A stretch of DNA of 6,548 nucleotides from Methylovirgula sp. (GTDB lineage: Bacteria > Pseudomonadota > Alphaproteobacteria > Rhizobiales > Beijerinckiaceae): the NCBI GenBank assembly GCA_030044485.1, contig JASHVQ010000214.1, positions 1 through 6,548 of the forward strand, given 5' to 3'. The position numbers and the translations under genes are program-made. The notes below the pieces were generated by a model. That model was not told the DNA's origin. It made no database searches and was given only the letters and a program-made list of their open reading frames with translations. Below are positions 1 to 5,803 of this stretch, piece after piece. Every line of letters begins with the position of its first letter. Within the stretch, counting starts at the first letter, position 1.

Positions 1-280
1 CCGGAACCGAAATTGACGCAAGAAAAATGCAAAGAAGCATCGAAGAAGCAAATCGCATGCATACCCCCAAGCGATCCGTTCGACCGCGGCTCGATGGAAT
101 CCACAGACACGTCTCGGGCCGAACCTCTCCTGAATGAACGCCGTTCACTCCAGCCTCAGAAACGCGCCAAGGCGCGCTTGGTTCGCACCCGGAACGCGGC
201 GCGCAAAAGAGGATGCGCGACCTTACCGCTTGGCGAGCGATAAACGGTCGGATCATAGGGCCGATTTGTGCCGCAAAACC

Positions 281-300
281 GCCAATTGAAAGAAATTGGC
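281..300. repeat. Perfect inverted repeat overlapping the -35 box
   Basis: GCCAATT (281-287) and AATTGGC (294-300) form a 7-base perfect dyad around the 6-base centre GAAAGA. It overlaps the candidate -35 element of the operon promoter, so it could be a repressor operator. If transcribed from further upstream it would instead form a small hairpin. No regulator is encoded in the window, so the role is inferred only from its position. Confidence 0.4.
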
Positions 301-314
301 ACTTGGGCGATAAG
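286..314 (+). promoter_or_regulatory. Candidate sigma-70 promoter for the dsbA-aroQ-accBC operon
   Basis: TTGAAA (286-291, five of six matches to TTGACA) and GATAAG (309-314, four of six matches to TATAAT) are separated by exactly 17 bases. This would start transcription near 321 and leave a leader of about 80 bases before the ATG at 405. The palindrome GCCAATT/AATTGGC (281-300) covers the -35 box. Prediction by eye only; alphaproteobacterial -10 boxes are weakly conserved. Confidence 0.35.
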
Positions 315-391
315 GCATTTGGCCGCCCCCCGATCCGGCCGTCCCGTTTCGATCATCGCGCCGCGATGCACCGCCTGGGATTCGCAAAAGC

Positions 392-397
392 AAGGAG
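392..397 (+). promoter_or_regulatory. Ribosome binding site fixing the DsbA-like start
   Basis: AAGGAG sits 7 bases before the ATG at 405, an ideal spacing, and is the clearest Shine-Dalgarno sequence in the window. It favours the ATG at 405 over the in-frame ATG at 366 and over the far-upstream in-frame ATG at 213. A second ATG at 401 is out of frame and only 3 bases from the site. Confidence 0.75.
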
Positions 398-404
398 AAC
401 ATGG

Positions 405-1178
405 ATGGCCCGCATCTGCGCCTTCCTGGCAGGCCTTATAATCGTGGCCGCCGCGTTGACATCCGCTACGCCGCTCGCCGCGGACGAATTTTCGTCGTCG
501 CAAAAAAGCGCGATCGAGGCGATCATCAAAGACTACATCATGAAGAATCCGGAGCTGCTGCGCGACGCCATCAACGAACTGGAGGCACGCGACAAGGCCG
601 CCGAAGACCAGGCGCGTAATAAGCTTATCGGCGATCAGCAGGGCCCGCTTTACACCTCGCCCTATCAGGCGATCGTCGGCAATCCGAACGGTAAGGTCAC
701 GCTCGTCGAATTCTTCGACTACAATTGCGGCTATTGCAAAAAGATGCTGCCCGATATTGCCCGTCTCATGCAGGACGAACCGGATCTGCGCGTCATCCTG
801 CGCGACTATCCCATTCTCTCCGACGCCTCGGTCGACGCCGCGCAAGTGGCCGCCGCGGTTCGCAATCAGTTCAAGGGCGAGAAATTCTGGGAGTTCCATC
901 AGAAGCTGCTCGGCTCGCGCGGGCCGGTCGGCAAGGAACAGGCGCTCGCCGTCGCCCAGTCGCTCGGCGCCGACATGGACAAGATCGCCAAGGACATGGA
1001 CGCCCCGACGGTGAAGGAGGGCTTGGACGAATCGGATCGGTTCGGCCATGAGCTCGCCCTCAACGGCACGCCGTCTTACGTAGTCGGCGACGAGGTCATC
1101 GTCGGTGCGGTGGGCTACGACGCGCTCAAAACCAAGCTCGACAATATCCGCAAATGCGGAAAGGTCGCCTGTTCCTGA
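405..1178 (+). CDS. DsbA family periplasmic thiol-disulfide oxidoreductase, ScsC-like
   Basis: Predicted secreted thioredoxin-fold protein of 257 residues that forms or isomerises disulfides in the periplasm. Residues 1-25 are a signal peptide (MAR, a hydrophobic run, then PLA or PLAA before DEF). Residues 29-75 form a charged helical segment rich in Glu and Lys (KDYIMKNPELLRDAINELEA), resembling the N-terminal oligomerisation domain of ScsC/Com1-type proteins. The thioredoxin domain follows, with VEFFDYNCGYC carrying the redox pair C108-G-Y-C111 and the cis-proline loop NGTPSY with P223. Two further cysteines near the end (C251 and C256, in KCGKVACS) could make a structural disulfide. The start is set by AAGGAG 7 bases upstream; the longer frame from 213 would bury the signal peptide. 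It is the first gene of a probable operon with aroQ, accB and accC. Family assignment is firm; whether it acts mainly as oxidase or isomerase cannot be read from the sequence. Confidence 0.92.
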   Translation: MARICAFLAGLIIVAAALTSATPLAADEFSSSQKSAIEAIIKDYIMKNPELLRDAINELEARDKAAEDQARNKLIGDQQGPLYTSPYQAIVGNPNGKVTLVEFFDYNCGYCKKMLPDIARLMQDEPDLRVILRDYPILSDASVDAAQVAAAVRNQFKGEKFWEFHQKLLGSRGPVGKEQALAVAQSLGADMDKIAKDMDAPTVKEGLDESDRFGHELALNGTPSYVVGDEVIVGAVGYDALKTKLDNIRKCGKVACS

Positions 1179-1203
1179 CCTGTTCGCGGCGAGCTGCGAT
1201 CCT

Positions 1204-1241
1204 CCGCTTCCTTTGCCGCATGAAGCCGGTTAAGGAAGCGG
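1204..1241 (+). other. Strong hairpin between dsbA-like gene and aroQ
   Basis: CCGCTTCCTT (1204-1213) and AAGGAAGCGG (1232-1241) are perfect complements over 10 bases. Inside them CCG (1216-1218) pairs with CGG (1227-1229), with a G-U pair and a T-T mismatch between the two stems, giving an extended hairpin with an 8-base loop. No T run follows, so it does not look like an intrinsic terminator. It ends 21 bases before the aroQ ATG, and the right arm contains the only purine-rich AAGGAAG stretch there. It may be an RNA processing or stability element, or a partial attenuator. Confidence 0.6.
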
Positions 1242-1262
1242 GAATCCGCACGGGTCCCCCAG

Positions 1263-1712
1263 ATGTTCAAGGCCGTCCACGTTCTCAACGGGCCTAATCT
1301 CAATCTTCTCGGTACGCGCGAGCCGGCAGTCTACGGACATGAAACGCTGGCGATGATCGAGGCGCGCCTCGCGAAGACATGCAAGGCGCATGGGGTTGCG
1401 CTGCATTTCCGCCAATCCAACAATGAAGGCGATCTCGTCTCCTGGGTCCAGGAGGCCGGCAAGGCCGCAGAGCCGGTCATTCTAAACGCCGGCGCCTATA
1501 GCCACACTTCGATCGCGCTCGTCGACGCGATCAAAGGCTCGAATGCGCGGGTCATCGAGGTGCATCTCTCCAATATCCACGCGCGTGAAAAATTTCGTCA
1601 TGTCTCGCGCCTATCACCGGTGGTGCAGGGCGTCATTCTCGGATTCGGCCCGGCCTCTTACGATCTCGCGCTGCAGGCCCTATTGTCGGCGCCGGCCAAG
1701 CCCGAAAGTTGA
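1263..1712 (+). CDS. aroQ: 3-dehydroquinate dehydratase, type II
   Basis: Converts 3-dehydroquinate to 3-dehydroshikimate, the third step of the shikimate pathway, in the cytoplasm. At 149 residues it has the normal length of this small, typically dodecameric enzyme. The hallmark VLNGPNLNLLGTREPAVYG is at residues 7-25, with N12, R19 and the catalytic Y24. Q51-S-N53, the NAGAYSHTS segment (75-83), E99, H101 and R108 (VIEVHLSNIHAREKFR) complete the active site. These positions equal those I recall for the Mycobacterium tuberculosis enzyme. Residue 54 is Asn (QSNNEG) where many members have His. An in-frame TGA at 1221 and the absence of other start codons make ATG 1263 the only choice, though no good Shine-Dalgarno is visible. 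It is 84 bases after the DsbA-like gene and 4 bases before accB, so it is probably cotranscribed with accB. Confidence 0.97.
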   Translation: MFKAVHVLNGPNLNLLGTREPAVYGHETLAMIEARLAKTCKAHGVALHFRQSNNEGDLVSWVQEAGKAAEPVILNAGAYSHTSIALVDAIKGSNARVIEVHLSNIHAREKFRHVSRLSPVVQGVILGFGPASYDLALQALLSAPAKPES

Positions 1713-1716
1713 ACGG

Positions 1717-2187
1717 ATGACGGACAAGAAGACGGTGCCGGCGCCGGCCAGGATCGACCCGCACTTGGTGGAAACGCTTGGGGAAATCGCCAAGCGCCTC
1801 GATCTTTCCGAGATCGAAGTGACGCAGGGCGAATTGAAGATCAAGGTCACGCGCCAGGGCGCCGCCGTTCTCGTCACCCCGGCACTCGCCGCCCCGCCGC
1901 CCGTTTCGCTCGCCCCTCCCGCCGCCTGGCCCGAGCCGCTCGCAACCGCCCATCCGGGCGCCGTGAAATCGCCCATGGTCGGCACGGTCTACCTGCGCCC
2001 TGCCCCCGATACGCCGCCCTTCGTCGCCATCGGCTCGCAGGTCAAAAGCGGCGACAAGATCCTGCTCATCGAAGCCATGAAGACATTCAACGAAATTAAC
2101 GCGCCGCGCGCCGGGACCATAACCGCTATTCTGGTCGAAGATGCCCAACCCGTGGAGTTCGATCAGCCGCTTGTGATCATCGAATAG
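1717..2187 (+). CDS. accB: Biotin carboxyl carrier protein of acetyl-CoA carboxylase
   Basis: Carries the biotin that shuttles CO2 from biotin carboxylase to the carboxyltransferase, in the first committed step of fatty-acid synthesis. The protein has 156 residues. The N-terminal part (about 12-46, [20 protein letters not shown]) is the usual AccC-interacting region. A Pro/Ala-rich flexible linker spans about 49-80, and the biotinyl domain covers about 81-156 ([20 protein letters not shown]). The biotinylated lysine is K122 in [10 protein letters not shown], a variant of the common EAMKM motif. The RPAPDTPP segment (94-101) corresponds to the protruding thumb typical of AccB, which separates it from other biotinyl domains. 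ATG 1717 lies 4 bases after the aroQ stop; the same frame is open further upstream inside aroQ, but those codons encode no AccB sequence. accC follows after 58 bases. Confidence 0.96.
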   Translation: MTDKKTVPAPARIDPHLVETLGEIAKRLDLSEIEVTQGELKIKVTRQGAAVLVTPALAAPPPVSLAPPAAWPEPLATAHPGAVKSPMVGTVYLRPAPDTPPFVAIGSQVKSGDKILLIEAMKTFNEINAPRAGTITAILVEDAQPVEFDQPLVIIE

Positions 2188-2188
2188 G

Positions 2189-2216
2189 GCTCGATGCTCG
2201 CCTGGGAGCGTTGAGC
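2189..2216 (+). other. Hairpin in the accB-accC gap
   Basis: Starting one base after the accB stop, GCTCGATGCTC (2189-2199) pairs with GAGCGTTGAGC (2206-2216) over 11 continuous positions, including two G-U pairs, around the 6-base loop GCCTGG. No T run follows. It fills half of the 58-base gap and ends 29 bases before the accC ATG. A role in mRNA stability, or in uneven expression of the carrier and carboxylase from one transcript, is possible but unproven. Confidence 0.55.
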
Positions 2217-2245
2217 AGGGCGCGAAGCCTAAGCCAGTCCGAGAT

Positions 2246-3598
2246 ATGTTCGACAAGATCCTCATCGCCAACCGCGGCGAAATCGCCCTGCGAATCCTGC
2301 GTGCCGCCAAGGAATTGGGCATAGCCACGGTCGCCGTCCATTCGACCGCCGATTCGGAGGCGATGCATGTGAAGCTCGCCGACGAATCCGTCTGTATCGG
2401 TCCGCCGCCGGCGCGCGAATCCTATCTCAATATTCCCGCGCTCCTGTCGGCCTGCGAGATTACCGGCGCGGAAGCCGTGCATCCGGGTTATGGATTTCTC
2501 GCCGAGAACGCGCGTTTCGCGGAAATTTTGGGCGAACATCAAATCGGCTTCATCGGGCCCAGTCCGGAACATATCCGTCTCATGGGCGACAAGATCGAGG
2601 CCAGGCGCACCGCCAAGCGGCTCGGCATTCCCTGCGTTCCGGGTTCGGACGGCGCGGTGACGCCCGCCGACGCCTTGCGCATCGCCAAGGAGATCGGCTT
2701 TCCGGTTCTGGTCAAGGCCGCGGCGGGCGGCGGCGGGCGCGGCATGAAGGTGGCGCGCAATCCCGAAGATCTGTCCGACGCGCTCGCCCTGGCGCGCAGC
2801 GAAGCCAAGGCGAGCTTCGGCGACGATTCCGTCTATCTGGAGAAGTTTCTCGACAATCCGCGCCATATCGAAATTCAAATTCTCGGCGACGGCGAAGGCC
2901 GCGCCATCCATTTGGGCGAACGCGATTGTTCGCTGCAGCGCCGCCATCAAAAACTCTTCGAGGAGAGCCCATCGCCTGCGCTCAACGCCACGCAGCGCCT
3001 GGAGATCGGCGAGATCTGCGCCGCCGCCATGCGCCGGCTCAAATACAAGAGCGTGGGGACGATCGAATTCCTCTACGACGACGGGCGTTTCTATTTCATA
3101 GAAATGAACACGCGCATTCAAGTCGAACATCCGGTCACCGAAATGGTCACCGGCTTCGATCTCCTGAACGAGCAGATCAAGATCGCCGCCGGCTCTCCTT
3201 TGAGCATCGCCCAATCCGACGTCGTCCTGTCGGGCCACGCCATCGAGTGCCGCATCAATGCCGAGGATCCGGTCAGCTTCCAGTCCTCGCCCGGCAAGAT
3301 CGACTATTACCATCCGCCGGGCGGCCTCGGCGTGCGCGTCGACAGCGCAGCCTATGCCGGCTACACGATCCCGCCGTTTTACGATTCCCTCGTCGGCAAG
3401 TTGATCGTCCACGGCCGCAGCCGAAACGAAGCATTGCTGCGGCTGCGCCGCGCTCTTGACGAATTCATCATCGACGGGATCGAGACGACGCTCCCCCTGT
3501 TCCGCACGCTGATCCGCAATCCCGACATCCAGAATGGACTCTATGACATTCATTGGCTGGAGAAATTCTTGGCGGGCGGCGGAATGAACGCCCCGTAA
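2246..3598 (+). CDS. accC: Biotin carboxylase subunit of acetyl-CoA carboxylase
   Basis: ATP-grasp enzyme that carboxylates the biotin on AccB using bicarbonate and ATP. It has 450 residues, the normal length for a free-standing AccC. It opens with [16 protein letters not shown], the biotin-carboxylase N-terminal domain. The ATP-grasp domain has K116 (GDK), K157 ([12 protein letters not shown], glycine loop 161-166), H207 (NPRHIEIQ), E274, E286-M-N288-T-R290 and E294 ([11 protein letters not shown]). R336 ([12 protein letters not shown]) lies in the C-terminal domain. From about residue 207 onward these active-site positions run two lower than the numbering I recall for E. coli. No biotinyl domain is fused, so it works with AccB encoded just upstream. 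The ATG at 2246 starts the conserved sequence, but no strong ribosome site precedes it, only a GAG at 2241-2243. The gene ends with tandem stops TAA-TAG (3596-3601). Confidence 0.97.
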   Translation: MFDKILIANRGEIALRILRAAKELGIATVAVHSTADSEAMHVKLADESVCIGPPPARESYLNIPALLSACEITGAEAVHPGYGFLAENARFAEILGEHQIGFIGPSPEHIRLMGDKIEARRTAKRLGIPCVPGSDGAVTPADALRIAKEIGFPVLVKAAAGGGGRGMKVARNPEDLSDALALARSEAKASFGDDSVYLEKFLDNPRHIEIQILGDGEGRAIHLGERDCSLQRRHQKLFEESPSPALNATQRLEIGEICAAAMRRLKYKSVGTIEFLYDDGRFYFIEMNTRIQVEHPVTEMVTGFDLLNEQIKIAAGSPLSIAQSDVVLSGHAIECRINAEDPVSFQSSPGKIDYYHPPGGLGVRVDSAAYAGYTIPPFYDSLVGKLIVHGRSRNEALLRLRRALDEFIIDGIETTLPLFRTLIRNPDIQNGLYDIHWLEKFLAGGGMNAP

Positions 3599-3608
3599 TA
3601 GGTTTTTT
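3574..3608 (+). terminator. Possible weak terminator at the end of accC
   Basis: GGGCG (3574-3578) can pair with CGCCC (3589-3593) around a 10-base loop inside the last accC codons, and six Ts follow at 3603-3608. The 9-base gap between stem and T run is too long for a textbook intrinsic terminator, and the stem has only 5 pairs. It is listed because this is the only T run after the operon, and aat has its own candidate promoter downstream. Confidence 0.2.
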
Positions 3609-3659
3609 CTCTCGATGTCGAAGAGCGGGGAGATTTCGGCGCGATTTCGAGCCCGCGTC

Positions 3660-3689
3660 TTGACGCCCGGTCGGTAGACAACCCATCTT
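3660..3689 (+). promoter_or_regulatory. Candidate aat promoter, possibly giving a leaderless mRNA
   Basis: TTGACG (3660-3665) matches the -35 consensus in five positions. With an 18-base spacer, CATCTT (3684-3689) is a poor -10 (three of six). Transcription would start at about 3695-3697, on the aat ATG (3696). No Shine-Dalgarno sequence is visible in the 15 bases before that ATG, which fits leaderless initiation. The -10 is weak, so the call is tentative. Confidence 0.3.
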
Positions 3690-3695
3690 GGCCTT

Positions 3696-4394
3696 ATGAG
3701 TCGACCGCGCGACGATTTCGAGATCACCCCCGACATTCTGCTGCGGGCCTATTCGATCGGCCTCTTTCCCATGGCGGAAAGCGCCGACGACCAGAATCTT
3801 TTCTGGATCGATCCCGAGGCGCGCGGCGTCTTTCCGCTCGACCGGATGGTCGTCTCCAAAAAGCTCGCCAGGATAATCCGTTCCGACCGCTTCGAGCTTC
3901 GCATCGATTGCGATTTCGAGGCGGTGATCGAAGCCTGCGCCAGCGTCGGGGCGGGACGCGAAAAAACCTGGATCAACCGGCGCATCAAGCGCCTTTACGG
4001 CCAGCTTTTCGACCAGGGCAAGGTGCATACGGTCGAAGCTTGGCGCGACGGCGCGCTGGCCGGCGGCCTTTACGGCGTCGTGCTCGGCGCCGCCTTCTTC
4101 GGCGAAAGCATGTTTCACCGCCGAAGCGATGCCTCGAAGGTGGCGCTGATCCATCTCGCCGCGCGGCTCGCCAAGGGCGGCTTCCGGCTTCTCGACACAC
4201 AATTCGTCACTCCGCACCTCGAAACTTTGGGCGCGGTGGAAGTCTCGAAGGAAGATTACCGCGTGATGCTGGCCGAGGCGGTCGCCAAGACGGCCGATTT
4301 CTGGATTTGGCCCAAGGGACAAAACATATCGGGCCGCGCCGTCCTCGAGGCTCTGGCCGCGGCGCAGAGCCAAGCGGCGGTTTGGCAGGCTTGA
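3696..4394 (+). CDS. aat: Leucyl/phenylalanyl-tRNA--protein transferase
   Basis: Transfers Leu or Phe from charged tRNA to proteins that begin with Arg or Lys, marking them for ClpS/ClpAP degradation (bacterial N-degron pathway) in the cytoplasm. The protein has 232 residues, typical for the family. The N-terminal signature is ITPDILLRAYSIGLFPMAES (10-29), followed by LFWIDPEARGVFPLD. The GNAT-like core has TWI (91-93), HTVEAW (111-116), GGLYGV (123-128), FFGESMFHRRSDASKVAL (134-151) and LLDTQFVTPHLETLGA (165-180). The ATG at 3696 begins the conserved sequence, with no visible ribosome site. It lies 97 bases after accC, so it may be transcribed separately. Its stop is 3 bases from the stop of the converging DUF2155 gene. 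The tRNA-Phe gene 1.5 kb away is a thematic coincidence, not evidence of coupling. Confidence 0.96.
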   Translation: MSRPRDDFEITPDILLRAYSIGLFPMAESADDQNLFWIDPEARGVFPLDRMVVSKKLARIIRSDRFELRIDCDFEAVIEACASVGAGREKTWINRRIKRLYGQLFDQGKVHTVEAWRDGALAGGLYGVVLGAAFFGESMFHRRSDASKVALIHLAARLAKGGFRLLDTQFVTPHLETLGAVEVSKEDYRVMLAEAVAKTADFWIWPKGQNISGRAVLEALAAAQSQAAVWQA

Positions 4395-4397
4395 GGC

Positions 4398-5222
4398 TCA
4401 GAATCCTCCGGGATTTTGCGAATCCGGCGTGAAATGATCGCTCGAAGGCGCCGGCTGGGCGCCGGGCGGAACGAAGCCGGGAGGCGGCCCGACCACGATG
4501 GGGCCGCTCTGTTGCGGCGGATTTTGGCCGTTCGCTGCGGGCGCCGAATTGGGCGCGCCGGGGCTCGACCCGGGACTCGGCCCGGGACTCGGCCCGGAAC
4601 TTGGCGGAGCGGAACTTGGCGGAGCGGAACTCTGCGCGCCCGGATTCTGTTCGAGACTTGGCGTGATCGGCTGCGCATTGGGACTGAGCGTGTCGGCATT
4701 GTCGGGCTGGCCGATCTCGAGCTGCGGCGCCGTCTCTTGCGTCGCCGAGGTTTCGGCCGGCGCCGGGGCTTGCGCGTTCTGCGGCGGGGTGGCGATCACC
4801 TGCTCGCTGCCCTTGCAGTCGGTCAGCCAGATATCATAGACGGGATGATCGAGCGCGTGGAGACCCGGGCTCGCCGCGAACATCCAGCCCGTAAAAATCC
4901 GCTTCGTCGTTTTATCCACATTGACTTCGTCGACTTCGACGAACGTGTCGGTCTGCGGCGCCTCGGTCGGGGGTCGCGTGTAGCAGACGCGCTCGGTAAT
5001 TCTCAGCGAACCGAACTGCACCGTTTCGTCGGTTCCGACTTCGAATGAAATGATCCGCCCGGTGATCTTGTCGAGGCCCGAGAAGACCGCGATCGAATGT
5101 TTGATCTTGTCGGCCGCGGCTTCATTGATGCCGACGACGGAGGCGACAGCGAGCCCGGCCAGTCCGAAGAGCAGGCATTTCGCTTTTCTTTTCATGTCCG
5201 CGCCAATTTGAGTCTGTCGCAT
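4398..5222 (-). CDS. DUF2155 domain protein, secreted, with Pro/Ser-rich tail
   Basis: A protein of unknown function, predicted to be exported. Residues 1-37 contain a basic start (MKRKAK at 10-15) and a hydrophobic run ending in NEAAA before DKIKH, read as a signal peptide. The DUF2155 domain spans about 38-140. It contains the family hallmarks GWMFAASPGLHALDHPVYDI and WLTDC, and two cysteines (C80 in ERVCYTRPP, C136) that could form a disulfide. Residues 141-274 are a low-complexity Pro/Ser/Ala/Gln tail, including SSAPP and PGPS/PGSS repeats encoded by tandem DNA repeats. The start at 5222 is chosen because GGAG lies 11 bases upstream. An internal ATG at 5195 gives a more standard signal peptide but lacks a ribosome site. 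It lies 43 bases after ndk on the same strand, so they are probably cotranscribed. Conservation beside accC-aat is known to me as common in Hyphomicrobiales; the function is not known. Confidence 0.88.
   Translation of the reverse strand: MRQTQIGADMKRKAKCLLFGLAGLAVASVVGINEAAADKIKHSIAVFSGLDKITGRIISFEVGTDETVQFGSLRITERVCYTRPPTEAPQTDTFVEVDEVNVDKTTKRIFTGWMFAASPGLHALDHPVYDIWLTDCKGSEQVIATPPQNAQAPAPAETSATQETAPQLEIGQPDNADTLSPNAQPITPSLEQNPGAQSSAPPSSAPPSSGPSPGPSPGSSPGAPNSAPAANGQNPPQQSGPIVVGPPPGFVPPGAQPAPSSDHFTPDSQNPGGF
4561..4596. repeat. Three tandem 12-base units in the DUF2155 tail
   Basis: GGACTCGGCCCG occurs perfectly at 4573-4584 and 4585-4596, preceded by a copy with two mismatches at 4561-4572. 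On the coding (minus) strand the units give the PGPS/PGSS repeats. The unit length is a multiple of 3, so gain or loss of a unit would keep the reading frame. Confidence 0.85.
4596..4631. repeat. Two and a half tandem 15-base units in the DUF2155 tail
   Basis: GGAACTTGGCGGAGC is repeated perfectly at 4596-4610 and 4611-4625, and GGAACT starts a third copy at 4626-4631. It encodes SSAPP repeats on the minus strand. It directly abuts the 12-base array but has a different unit, and it also preserves frame. Confidence 0.85.
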
Positions 5223-5237
5223 TCACCATGAAACTCC

Positions 5238-5256
5238 GGCCGCAATAGGGCCGCAA
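5238..5256. repeat. Short direct repeat in the ndk-DUF2155 gap
   Basis: GGCCGCAA occurs at 5238-5245 and 5249-5256, 11 bases apart start to start (about one helix turn), within the 43-base gap between the ndk stop and the DUF2155 start. It could be a binding site or the remains of local slippage. No promoter is evident around it. Confidence 0.4.
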
Positions 5257-5265
5257 CGCCGCGCC

Positions 5266-5688
5266 TCAGCCGACGATCTCATTGCCCGAGAAGAACTGCG
5301 CGATTTCGACCGCCGCTGTCTGCGGCGCATCCGATCCATGCGCCGAATTCTCCCCGACCGAAAGCGCGAACTTCTTGCGCACCGTCCCCTCGGCCGCCTT
5401 GGCCGGATCCGTGGCGCCGAGCACGTCGCGGTATTTCTTGATCGCCTCTTCGCCTTCCAGGACCTGTACGACCACGGGCCCTGCCGTCATCGTCTCGACG
5501 AGTTCGCGGAAAAAAGGGCGTTGCTGGTGCACGGCGTAAAAAGTCTCGGCTTGGGCGCGCGTCATGCGCACGCGTTTCTGAGCGACGATGCGCAGTCCCG
5601 CGGCTTCGATCATGGCATTGATCGCACCGGTGAGGTTGCGGCGTGTCGCATCGGGCTTGAGAATGGAAAAGGTGCGCTCGATCGCCAT
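5266..5688 (-). CDS. ndk: Nucleoside diphosphate kinase
   Basis: Transfers the terminal phosphate between nucleoside triphosphates and diphosphates through a phosphohistidine, balancing NTP and dNTP pools in the cytoplasm. The protein has 140 residues, the standard bacterial length. It starts [18 protein letters not shown] with K11. Y51, R87, R104 and N114 follow, and the active-site H117 lies in [11 protein letters not shown], a small variant of the common NAVHGSD. The C-terminus [13 protein letters not shown] is typical of alphaproteobacteria. The frame is open for another 36 codons upstream, but that sequence is not Ndk-like and lies over the promoter, so ATG 5688 is preferred; the AAAGG 12 bases upstream is a weak ribosome site. 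The gene is expressed from the promoter at 5743-5771 and probably reads on into the DUF2155 gene. Confidence 0.97.
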   Translation of the reverse strand: MAIERTFSILKPDATRRNLTGAINAMIEAAGLRIVAQKRVRMTRAQAETFYAVHQQRPFFRELVETMTAGPVVVQVLEGEEAIKKYRDVLGATDPAKAAEGTVRKKFALSVGENSAHGSDAPQTAAVEIAQFFSGNEIVG

Positions 5689-5742
5689 GCGTGTTGATGA
5701 CCTTTGATAGCGTGCCGGAACGATATGTGCGGAACTGGCGCG

Positions 5743-5771
5743 CTTATAACTTCGCGAAGGAGGCTCAGCAA
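5743..5771 (-). promoter_or_regulatory. Candidate ndk promoter
   Basis: On the minus strand TTGCTG (5771-5766) and TATAAG (5748-5743) are separated by 17 bases. The -10 matches TATAAT in five of six positions; the -35 keeps the key TTG. The start would fall near 5736, leaving about 48 bases of leader before the ndk ATG. It is divergent from the tRNA promoter, with the two -35 boxes 32 bases apart. Confidence 0.5.
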
Positions 5772-5803
5772 GGAAGGCGCGAAGGCGAGCGCCCAAAGCG
5801 CGC

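Larger units (their letters stand above)
1..404. other. Upstream non-coding region without a convincing gene
   Basis: No open frame here looks like a protein. One plus frame is open from base 1 to its TAA at 241-243, but it lacks an ATG near the edge and its translation is charged and low in structure. Another plus frame is open to a TGA at 132-134 and could at most be the tail of a gene outside the window. On the minus strand an ATG at 58-56 reads off the edge as a signal-peptide-like stretch (MRFASSMLLCIFLASISVP), but its third codon positions are AT-rich, unlike the neighbours. The region is locally AT-rich in bases 10-60, which suits a promoter area. It contains a 13-base palindrome TGAACG-C-CGTTCA (135-147), the inverted repeat at 281-300 and the promoter at 286-314. 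Confidence 0.5.

Noticed and set aside
121..139. Possible alphaproteobacterial LexA box (GAAC-N7-GAAC type)
   Set aside because: Bases 121-135 read GAAC-N7-GAAT, one mismatch from the motif, and no SOS gene lies beside it; a near match of eight fixed bases is expected by chance.
13..243. Small plus-strand frame before the DsbA-like gene
   Set aside because: It would need a TTG start without a ribosome site, and the product is a charged, featureless sequence; the frame is simply open from the window edge.
156..1049. Long minus-strand open frame of 297 codons opposite the DsbA-like gene
   Set aside because: It is the antisense shadow of a gene with clear signal peptide, CGYC and cis-Pro motifs; the translation shows no recognisable domain and is Arg/Asp-rich, as expected of antisense GC-rich DNA.
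3632..3722. Repeated GATTTCG/GATTTCGAG words around the aat start
   Set aside because: Three short copies (3632, 3643 and 3714), one inside the aat coding region, fit the local composition and codon use; the spacing is irregular.
2177..3736. Minus-strand open frame of 519 codons opposite accC
   Set aside because: Longest frame in the window but wholly antisense to accC, whose complete set of active-site residues is present; its translation is low in recognisable structure.
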